The notes under the pieces: generated by a model | Told to the model about the DNA's origin: nothing | The model's database searches: none | The model's input: the letters and a program-made list of their open reading frames with translations, nothing else | Part shown: positions 46,702 through 53,189 of the stretch, piece by piece | How the letters are laid out: each line of letters opens with the position of its first letter | Numbering within the stretch: position 1 is the stretch's first letter | Program-made: the position numbers and the translations under genes | NCBI GenBank assembly: GCA_016868295.1 | Contig: VGHJ01000017.1 | Location: 1-53,189, forward strand | Length of the DNA stretch: 53,189 nt | From: Betaproteobacteria bacterium | Lineage (GTDB): Bacteria > Pseudomonadota > Gammaproteobacteria > Burkholderiales > Rhodocyclaceae | Direction of reading: 5' to 3'

Positions 46702-47928
46702 ATGCCCGTGAACCTGAAACCGCCGGCCGCCGAGCGCCTTCTGCCCGTCAAAGGCGTCGCGCTGGGCATCGCCCAGGCCGGCATCCGCAAGGCCAACCGC
46801 CGCGACCTGCTGCTCATCCGCCTCGACGAACGTGCCGCCGTCGCCGGCGTGTTCACGCAGAACCGCTTTTGCGCCGCGCCGGTGCTGGTCTGCCGCGAAC
46901 ACCTGCGCTCCGGCGCCATCCGCGCCCTGGTGGTCAATACCGGCATCGCCAACGCCGGCACCGGCGAGGCGGGACTGGCCGCCTCGCGCGCTTCATGCGA
47001 CGCGGTGGCGCGGCAGCTCGGCTGCGACCCGGCCCAGGTGCTGCCGTTCTCGACCGGGGTCATCATGGAGCCGCTGCCGGTCGAGCGCGTCGTGGCCGGG
47101 CTGCCCGCCTGCGCGGCCGACCTGCGGGAGGACAACTGGGCGGCCGCTGCCGAAGCGATCATGACCACCGACACCCTGCCGAAGGCGGCGTCGAGAAAAG
47201 TCAGTCTCGGCGGCACGGCGGTCACCGTCACCGGCATCGCCAAGGGCGCCGGCATGATCCGCCCGAACATGGCCACCATGCTCGGCTTCGTCGCCACCGA
47301 CGCCGCCGTGGCGCAGGCAATCCTGCAGCGCCTGGTGCGCGAGGCGGCCGACGCCTCCTTCAACTGCGTCACCGTCGACGGCGACACCTCCACCAACGAT
47401 TCCTTCGTCCTGATCGCCTCGGGCAAGGCCGGCAACGCGCCCGTCGCGGACGCCGGCTCGGCCGAGTACGCGGCGCTGAAGAAAGCCGTCACGGCCGTGG
47501 CGGCGGAGTTGGCGCAGGCCATCGTGCGCGACGGCGAGGGCGCCACCAAGTTCATCGCCATCGAGGTGAGCGGCGGGCGCGACGCCGCCGAGTGCAAGGC
47601 CGTCGGCTACGCCATCGCCCACTCGCCGCTGGTGAAGACCGCCTTTTTCGCCTCCGATCCCAACCTGGGCCGCATCCTCGCCGCCATCGGCAACGCCGGC
47701 ATCCACGACCTCGACGTTGCGCGCGTGAAATTGCGGCTCGACGAGGTGCTGGTGTCGGAAAACGGGGGCAGGGCGGGGAGCTACCGCGAGGAGGACGGCG
47801 CCCGCGTCATGGCGCAGGCCGAGATCGCCGTGCGCGTCGACCTCGCCCGCGGCGAAGCGCGGGCGACGGTGTGGACCTGCGATTTTTCCTACGACTACGT
47901 GAAGATCAACGCCGACTACCGCAGCTAG
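46702..47928 (+). CDS. argJ: Glutamate N-acetyltransferase / amino-acid acetyltransferase ArgJ
   Basis: A 408-residue ornithine acetyltransferase of the cyclic arginine pathway. It self-cleaves at [14 protein letters not shown], where Thr192 becomes the nucleophile of the beta chain. Other motifs: [20 protein letters not shown]-like block replaced by [20 protein letters not shown] and [19 protein letters not shown] at 46702 with a GGAG site. It contains a reverse copy of the GACTGACTTTT motif (47197-47207). Converges with apaG, 1 nt apart. Confidence 0.95.
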   Translation: MPVNLKPPAAERLLPVKGVALGIAQAGIRKANRRDLLLIRLDERAAVAGVFTQNRFCAAPVLVCREHLRSGAIRALVVNTGIANAGTGEAGLAASRASCDAVARQLGCDPAQVLPFSTGVIMEPLPVERVVAGLPACAADLREDNWAAAAEAIMTTDTLPKAASRKVSLGGTAVTVTGIAKGAGMIRPNMATMLGFVATDAAVAQAILQRLVREAADASFNCVTVDGDTSTNDSFVLIASGKAGNAPVADAGSAEYAALKKAVTAVAAELAQAIVRDGEGATKFIAIEVSGGRDAAECKAVGYAIAHSPLVKTAFFASDPNLGRILAAIGNAGIHDLDVARVKLRLDEVLVSENGGRAGSYREEDGARVMAQAEIAVRVDLARGEARATVWTCDFSYDYVKINADYRS

Positions 47929-47929
47929 G

Positions 47930-48313
47930 TCAGTGCAGCACGCGCGGCATGGCCAGCGCGAATTCGGCGATCGGCGCCTCGAACTGCGTGCCGTCCTCCG
48001 CCGCCATCCGGTAGCTGCCGCTCATGGTGCCCACGGGCGTGGTGAGGATGCAGCCGCTGGAGTACTCGAAGCTCTCGCCCGGCTGGAGCAGGGGCTGGTG
48101 GCCGACGACGCCCAGGCCGCGCACCTCCTGCACGTGCGCGTCCGCGTCCTTGATGATCCAGTGGCGTGAAATCAGCTGGGCGGGGACGCTGCCCGTGTTG
48201 CGGATGGTGATGTGATAGGCGAAGACATAGCGGTCGTCATCCGGCTTGGACTGGTCGGCCAGGTACTGCGATTCGGCCGCCACCGTGATCTCGTATTTCC
48301 TGCTTTCCGCCAT
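47930..48313 (-). CDS. apaG: ApaG protein (DUF525)
   Basis: A 127-residue protein with an FN3-like fold: [52 protein letters not shown] and [10 protein letters not shown], all typical of ApaG (the family is linked to Co/Mg tolerance but its role is unclear). The ATG at 48313 gives the family start; the upstream extension is rejected. A TATAAT (reverse strand, 48321-48326) lies just upstream and may be its -10, giving a very short leader. Confidence 0.92.
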   Translation of the reverse strand: MAESRKYEITVAAESQYLADQSKPDDDRYVFAYHITIRNTGSVPAQLISRHWIIKDADAHVQEVRGLGVVGHQPLLQPGESFEYSSGCILTTPVGTMSGSYRMAAEDGTQFEAPIAEFALAMPRVLH

Positions 48314-48384
48314 GGGGGCCATTATAGGGGGGCGTCTTATGGTTGCCATAATTTCTTTTAGCCGGGCGTCGCGACAAATCCGTT

Positions 48385-48390
48385 TAGAAT
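48385..48390 (+). promoter_or_regulatory. Candidate rpe/trp operon promoter -10
   Basis: TAGAAT at 48385-48390, 24 nt before the rpe ATG. No well-placed -35 is seen, so this is tentative. Confidence 0.35.
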
Positions 48391-48413
48391 CATGGCGTCA
48401 ACCGGGAGACGCC

Positions 48414-49097
48414 ATGAACTACCGCATTGCACCGAGCATCCTGTCCGCCAACTTCGCCAAGCTGGGCGAGGAGGTGGACAACGTCCTCAAGTCGGGCGCC
48501 GACATCGTGCACTTCGATGTCATGGACAACCACTATGTGCCCAACCTCACCATCGGCCCGCTGGTGTGCGAGGCGCTGAGAAAGCACGGCGTCACCGCGC
48601 CCATCGACGTGCACCTGATGGTCAAGCCGGTCGATCGGATCGTGCCCGACTTCGCCAAGGCCGGCGCCAGCTACATCACCTTCCACCCCGAGGCCTCCGA
48701 GCACATCGACCGCACCATCGCGCTGATCCGCGAAACGGGCTGCAAGCCGGGCCTGGTGTTCAATCCGGCGACGCCGCTCGACGTGCTGGAGTGGACGCTC
48801 GACAAGATCGACATGGTGCTGCTGATGAGCGTGAACCCGGGCTTCGGCGGGCAGAAGTTCATCCCGCACGTGCTGGACAAGGCGCGCCAGGTGCGCAAGA
48901 TGATCGACGCGCGCAAGCTCGACGTCAGCCTGGAGATCGACGGCGGCGTCGGCCCGGCCAACATCCGCGAGGTGGCCCAGGCCGGCGTCGACACCTTCGT
49001 CGCCGGCTCGGCCGTCTTCGGCGCCGGCAGGGAGAGCGACCCCAACCGCTACGACAGCATCATCGCCGCCCTGCGCGCCGAGCTGGCAAAAGTCTGA
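48414..49097 (+). CDS. rpe: Ribulose-phosphate 3-epimerase
   Basis: A 227-residue TIM-barrel metalloenzyme that interconverts ribulose-5-phosphate and xylulose-5-phosphate. Motifs: [35 protein letters not shown] (metal His and Asp), [28 protein letters not shown] and LEIDGGV. ATG at 48414 follows CGGGAG. First gene of the rpe–gph–trpEG set. A family A repeat begins 4 nt after its stop. Confidence 0.96.
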   Translation: MNYRIAPSILSANFAKLGEEVDNVLKSGADIVHFDVMDNHYVPNLTIGPLVCEALRKHGVTAPIDVHLMVKPVDRIVPDFAKAGASYITFHPEASEHIDRTIALIRETGCKPGLVFNPATPLDVLEWTLDKIDMVLLMSVNPGFGGQKFIPHVLDKARQVRKMIDARKLDVSLEIDGGVGPANIREVAQAGVDTFVAGSAVFGAGRESDPNRYDSIIAALRAELAKV

Positions 49098-49101
49098 AGG
49101 C

Positions 49102-49217
49102 AACCGCCTTCGACACAGAGGACACAGAGGCACAGAGTGCACAGAGAGAGCTTCTCTCTTGTTCCTGCCTTTCTCTGTGTCCTCCGTGTCTCTGTGCCCT
49201 CTGTGTTAGAAGTGGTT
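49102..49217. repeat. Family A CACAGAG inverted-repeat element, empty copy 2
   Basis: A 116-bp element between rpe and gph. Left arm starts AACCGCCTTC then ACACAGAGG units to about 49150; the right arm (about 49172-49217) is complementary and ends GAAGTGGTT. The right end is 5 nt before the gph ATG and is the only RBS candidate (GAAGTGG). Inner sequence about 20 nt, no gene. Confidence 0.9.
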
Positions 49218-49222
49218 TCCCC

Positions 49223-49909
49223 ATGCCCATCAAAGCCGTACTCATCGACCTCGACGGCACGCTGCTCGACACCGTTCCCGACCTCGCCGAGGCGGCCAAC
49301 GCCATGCTCGCCGAGCTGGGGCGGCTGACTTTGCCCGTCGAGTCCATCCGGGATTTCGTCGGCAAGGGCATTCCCAACCTCGTCGGCCGCTGCCTCGGCT
49401 ACCCGGGCGAGTCGGATGCTCCTGAGGCGAGGGAGGCGCTGGCGGTCTTCAAGCGCCACTATGCCGCTGTGAACGGCCGCAACACCCGCATCTATCCCGG
49501 CGTGCTGGAAGGCCTGCAGGCCATGCGCGCGGCGGGACTGAAGACCGCCTGCGTCACCAACAAGGCCGGCGCCTTCACCGGGCCGCTGCTCGTCGCCACC
49601 GGTTTGTCGCCGCTGATCGACCTGACGGTGAGCGGCGACACCCTGGCCGAGAAGAAGCCGCATCCGCTGCCCTTCCTGCACCTCTGCGAGCGTTTCGGCA
49701 TCGCGCCGGCCGAGGCGCTGGTGGTGGGCGATTCGCGCAACGACGTCGCCGGCGCGCGCGCGGCCGGCTGCCCGGTGTTCTGCGTGCCCTACGGCTACAG
49801 CGAGGGCGAGGACGTGCGCGATCTCGGCGCCGATGCTATAGTGGCAACCCTCGAGGAGGCGGTTCATCGCCTCGCGAATTTGCCCTCTCCCCCGCGGGGA
49901 GAGGGCTAG
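49223..49909 (+). CDS. gph: Phosphoglycolate phosphatase
   Basis: A 228-residue HAD-family phosphatase that removes phosphate from 2-phosphoglycolate. Motif I IDLDGTLLDT, motif II TNKAGA-type CVTNK, motif III Lys in EKKPHPLPF, motif IV GDSRNDVAGARAAG. ATG at 49223, right after the family A repeat. The last residues (SPPRGEG) and the stop codon are coded by a family D REP-like hairpin. Contains CTGACTTTG at 49326, a near copy of the recurrent motif. Confidence 0.93.
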   Translation: MPIKAVLIDLDGTLLDTVPDLAEAANAMLAELGRLTLPVESIRDFVGKGIPNLVGRCLGYPGESDAPEAREALAVFKRHYAAVNGRNTRIYPGVLEGLQAMRAAGLKTACVTNKAGAFTGPLLVATGLSPLIDLTVSGDTLAEKKPHPLPFLHLCERFGIAPAEALVVGDSRNDVAGARAAGCPVFCVPYGYSEGEDVRDLGADAIVATLEEAVHRLANLPSPPRGEG

Positions 49910-49919
49910 GGTGAGGGGA
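49881..49919. repeat. Family D REP-like hairpin at the gph end
   Basis: CCCTCTCCCCC-GC-GGGGAGAGGG followed by the trailer CTAGGGTGAGGGG. It contains the gph stop and the RBS-like GGTGAGGGG before the leader ORF at 49922. Confidence 0.82.
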
Positions 49920-49921
49920 TC

Positions 49922-50002
49922 GTGCTCCATCTGGACTTGAAACGCGTGAGGAAATACGCCGTCGGCGGGGAGGCCTGGCCCTGGCGTCGCTTGCCTGACT
50001 GA
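49922..50002 (+). CDS. trp leader peptide (candidate trpL)
   Basis: A 26-codon open frame (GTG at 49922; second GTG at 49946) preceded by GTGAGGGG. Codons 19-21 are Trp-Pro-Trp (TGG at 49976 and 49982) and the peptide ends RRLPD. Two Trp codons in such a short peptide, just before trpE and followed by a terminator-like hairpin, is the pattern of a trp attenuator. When Trp-tRNA is scarce a ribosome would stall here and favour read-through into trpE. Function inferred from layout. Confidence 0.7.
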   Translation: MLHLDLKRVRKYAVGGEAWPWRRLPD

Positions 50003-50036
50003 GTCGCGCAAGCAGCAGGCGCACGCCTGCTTTGTT
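49989..50036 (+). promoter_or_regulatory. trp attenuator hairpins
   Basis: Terminator: AGCAGGC (50014-50020), loop GCAC, GCCTGCT (50025-50031), then TTTGTT; the T run is imperfect. Competing antiterminator: GCTTGC (49989-49994) with GCAAGC (50008-50013), abutting the terminator stem. It lies 26 nt before the trpE ATG. Confidence 0.65.
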
Positions 50037-50062
50037 CCCGCAGTTCAAGTTGTGGAGTCAAG

Positions 50063-51537
<1,475 letters not shown>

Positions 51538-51538
<1 letters not shown>

Positions 51539-52011
51539 ACCGCTTTCAACACAGAGAACACAGAGAACACAGAGACACAGAGAACACAGAGATGGAAGAC
51601 AATGTTCTTTCCGGTCAGGTGATCGGCGCCGCCATCGAGGTGCATCGGGTGCTCGGGCCGGGACTGCTTGAATCGGCCTATGAATTGGCGTTGGAGCGGG
51701 AGCTTCTGCTGCTCGGGCTCGACATTCGGCGCCAGATACCGGTCCCGCTTCAGTACAAGGGGGCGAGCCTGGGCGACGGTTTCCGCATAGACATTCTCGT
51801 GAACGAATTGTTGCTGGTCGAGATCAAGGCGGTCGAGCAGCTTGTGCCGCTGCACGAAGCCCAGCTTTTGACTTATTTGCGCCTGACCGGCAAACGACAT
51901 GGGCTGCTCGTCAATTTCAATGTCGCGGCACTCAAGAACGGCGTCAAACGGGTGACGAATGGTTATTAGATTTCCCTCTGTGTCTCTGTGTCCTCTGTGT
52001 TGAAAGAGGTT
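51538..52011. mobile_element. Family A CACAGAG element carrying a GxxExxY gene
   Basis: A 474-bp element between trpE and trpG. Left arm 51538-51591 starts AACCGCTTTC and repeats ACACAGAGA units; right arm 51974-52011 is complementary (CTCTGTGTCTCTGTG...) and ends TTGAAAGAGGTT. The arms match the two empty copies (4742, 49102). Between them is a single gene, its ATG directly joined to the left arm. It starts on the last base of the trpE stop and ends 6 nt before the trpG ATG. No transposase. Mobility is inferred from copy number and placement. Confidence 0.85.
51592..51969 (+). CDS. GxxExxY family protein (PD-(D/E)XK nuclease-like)
   Basis: A 125-residue protein with the family signature G24-L-L-E27-S-A-Y30, after IGAAIEVHRVLGP. 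The second half fits a PD-(D/E)XK core: D67 in FRIDILV, then E77-I-K79, followed by LVPLHEAQLLTYLRLTG and GLLVNFN. Members are often multicopy in environmental bacteria; their role is not established. The fold suggests nucleic-acid cleavage, but the substrate is unknown. The ATG directly follows the CACAGAG left arm and the gene fills the element. Codon use is less GC-rich than trpE and trpG, which fits acquisition. Confidence 0.88.
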   Translation: MEDNVLSGQVIGAAIEVHRVLGPGLLESAYELALERELLLLGLDIRRQIPVPLQYKGASLGDGFRIDILVNELLLVEIKAVEQLVPLHEAQLLTYLRLTGKRHGLLVNFNVAALKNGVKRVTNGY

Positions 52012-52017
52012 CCTTCG

Positions 52018-52581
52018 ATGCTTCTGGTGATCGACAATTACGACTCCTTCACCTGGAACCTCGTGCAGTACTTCGGCGAGCTGGGCGAGGACGTCCGCGT
52101 CTTCCGCAACGACGAGATCACCGTCGAGCAGATCGCCGCGCTGAAGCCAGACCGCCTCGTCGTCTCGCCCGGTCCGTGTTCCCCGGCCGAGGCCGGCATC
52201 TCGGTGGCGGCGATCCGGACCTTCGCCGGCAAGGTGCCGCTGCTCGGCGTCTGCCTCGGCCACCAGAGCATCGGCGCGGCCTTCGGCGGCAGGATCGTGC
52301 ACGCCCGCCAGCTCATGCACGGCAAGACCTCGCCGGTGCGCCACGCTGACAAGGGCGTCTTCCGCGGCCTGCCGAATCCCTTCACCGCCACGCGCTACCA
52401 CTCGCTCGCCATAGAGCGCGAGACGCTGCCGGCCTGCCTGGAAGTGACGGCGTGGACCGACGACGGCGAGATCATGGGCGTGCGCCACAAGGATTTCCAG
52501 CTCGAAGGCGTGCAGTTCCACCCCGAGTCCATCCGCAGCGAGCACGGCCACCGCCTGCTGCAGAATTTCTTGCGGGGCTGA
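52018..52581 (+). CDS. trpG: Anthranilate synthase component II (glutamine amidotransferase)
   Basis: A 187-residue class I amidotransferase that feeds ammonia to TrpE (and often to PabB). Catalytic triad: Cys79 in GVCLGHQS, His168 and Glu170 in [24 protein letters not shown] is the normal start. The only RBS candidate is AAAGAGG at the right end of the family A element. The next expected gene, trpD, does not follow; a toxin–antitoxin pair does. Confidence 0.96.
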   Translation: MLLVIDNYDSFTWNLVQYFGELGEDVRVFRNDEITVEQIAALKPDRLVVSPGPCSPAEAGISVAAIRTFAGKVPLLGVCLGHQSIGAAFGGRIVHARQLMHGKTSPVRHADKGVFRGLPNPFTATRYHSLAIERETLPACLEVTAWTDDGEIMGVRHKDFQLEGVQFHPESIRSEHGHRLLQNFLRG

Positions 52582-52593
52582 ACGAAGCATCGG

Positions 52594-52620
52594 ATAATAT
52601 AGCCATCTAGATAGCCATCT
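52594..52620 (+). promoter_or_regulatory. Toxin–antitoxin promoter/operator
   Basis: ATAATAT-type -10 at about 52594-52600, followed by two direct repeats ATAGCCATCT (52599-52608 and 52611-52620, 12-bp period) with ATCTAGAT palindromic between them. The repeats overlap the promoter, as expected for autorepression by an antitoxin. Inferred. Confidence 0.5.
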
Positions 52621-52631
52621 GGAGTTTTGCC

Positions 52632-52904
52632 ATGGACAAGATTTACTCGATCGCGGAAGCCCGCAACGATCTCTCGGGCGTGGTGCGCGAGGCCGAGGCC
52701 GGCCGGCCGGTCACCTTGTCGCGTCGCGGCCGCCCGGTGGCCGTCGTCGTGTCGGCCAGCGAGTTTGCCCGACTGGCGCCGCAGCGCCGTGCGGTGGCGG
52801 CGGCCATCGATGCTTTTCGGCGCGATCACGGCGCCAGTCTCGAAGATGCCGATTGGCTACCCGAGCGCGACGCCTCATCGGGCAGGAGCGCGTGGCGGCC
52901 GTGA
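52632..52904 (+). CDS. Phd/YefM-type antitoxin
   Basis: A 90-residue antitoxin: IYSIAEARNDLSGVVREAEAGRPVTLSRRGRPVAVVVSASEF is the Phd/YefM DNA-binding half; the C-terminal 40 residues (RRDHGASLEDADWLPERD) would wrap the toxin. It lies 50 nt after trpG with its own promoter-like repeats. The stop overlaps the toxin start (GTGA). Confidence 0.88.
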   Translation: MDKIYSIAEARNDLSGVVREAEAGRPVTLSRRGRPVAVVVSASEFARLAPQRRAVAAAIDAFRRDHGASLEDADWLPERDASSGRSAWRP

Positions 52905-53189
52905 GTCTTCGCTACCTGCTGGACACCAATGTCCTTTCCGAAGCGACGCGCGCCACGCCCGATGCCAGGGTGATGTCGCACCTGCTTCGCCATGGCGACC
53001 GGATCGCCACCTCGGCGGTGTCCTGGCATGAACTGCATCATGGCCTGGCGCTGATGCCTTCCTCTCGGAAGAAGACGGCCATCGCCGCCTACCTCGAGTC
53101 GCTGGCCCGGGCCGAGCTCCCGGTGCTGCCCTATGCGGCCGAAGCCGCGGAATGGCATGCCCGCGAGCGCGCGCGCCTGGCCGCCGCAG
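52901..53189 (+). CDS. PIN-domain toxin, VapC/FitB-like (cut by window end)
   Basis: The first 96 residues of a PIN ribonuclease toxin, with the remainder beyond the window. It starts SLRYLLDTNVLSEATR with acidic Asp8, and SAVSWHELHHGLAL holds Glu44, the second acidic ligand; further acidic residues should follow. It cleaves RNA when not bound by the antitoxin (family knowledge). GTG overlaps the antitoxin stop. A longer frame at 52627 in another register is a shadow. Confidence 0.85.
   Translation, partial: MSLRYLLDTNVLSEATRATPDARVMSHLLRHGDRIATSAVSWHELHHGLALMPSSRKKTAIAAYLESLARAELPVLPYAAEAAEWHARERARLAAA

Noticed and set aside
52627-53031. 134-residue frame over the toxin–antitoxin pair
   Set aside because: Shadow in another register of the antitoxin and PIN genes, with Arg/Pro-rich shadow composition.

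Overview
This window is GC-rich, gene-dense chromosomal DNA. Its gene order points to a betaproteobacterium, probably Rhodocyclales or a close relative. That placement is inference from synteny: uvrA divergent from a YajR-like transporter followed by ssb; rnpB next to a complete dcw cluster; lpxC–dciA-like–M23 peptidase–secA; argJ/apaG; and rpe–gph–trpE–trpG. No 16S gene is present to confirm it. The many near-identical repeats in gene gaps are typical of an environmental genome.

Layout. 1–2.1 kb: a small secreted protein, then a broken phosphate locus in which the 5' end of pstS is joined out of frame to phoR lacking its N-terminus. 2.2–7.3 kb: iorAB (indolepyruvate:ferredoxin oxidoreductase, behind an FNR-like box), folD, purE and a Sua5/TsaC-type gene. 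7.4–7.5 kb: tRNA-Ala(CGC) and its terminator. 7.6–12.3 kb (minus): uvrA–tesA–mlaF-like–SseB-like. 12.4–14.7 kb: MFS transporter, ssb, small membrane protein. 14.7–17.1 kb (minus): yraN–HIRAN–gmhA/diaA–dolP-like–rfaE2. 17.2–21.7 kb: rsmI, pyrC, a lipoprotein, an MFS permease (minus) and a DUF3025 gene. 21.85–22.2 kb: RNase P RNA. 22.4–41.5 kb: the whole division and cell-wall cluster mraZ–rsmH–ftsL–ftsI–murE–murF–mraY–murD–ftsW–murG–murC–murB–ddlB–ftsQ–ftsA–ftsZ–lpxC, mostly with 4-nt start/stop overlaps. 41.5–48.3 kb: DciA-like gene (minus), M23 peptidase, secA, HDOD protein, argJ, apaG (minus). 48.4–53.2 kb: rpe–gph–trp leader–trpE–GxxExxY gene–trpG, then a Phd/PIN toxin–antitoxin pair cut by the window end.

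Most genes are core genes for murein, septation, secretion, lipid A/LPS and biosynthesis. The unusual content lies in the gaps. At least four short inverted-repeat families occupy them: (A) CACAGAG-arm elements, two empty and one carrying a GxxExxY nuclease-like gene between trpE and trpG, each starting within 4 nt of an upstream stop codon; (B) a CACCCCCTTCC hairpin that now lies at the ribosome-binding sites of ftsL and ftsA and extends RsmH; (C) GTTGCC arms between ftsA and ftsZ; (D) CCCTCTCCCC REP-like hairpins, one relative of which is inserted in frame in murD. Separately, an 11-mer (GACTGACTTTT) recurs six times exactly, far above chance, in genes and gaps on both strands. A probable trp attenuator (26-codon leader with Trp-Pro-Trp) precedes trpE.

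Best candidates for something new are the family A elements with their GxxExxY gene, the GACTGACTTTT motif, and the repeat-derived translation signals and protein insertions in essential genes. The pstS–phoR fusion may be a real deletion or an assembly join.
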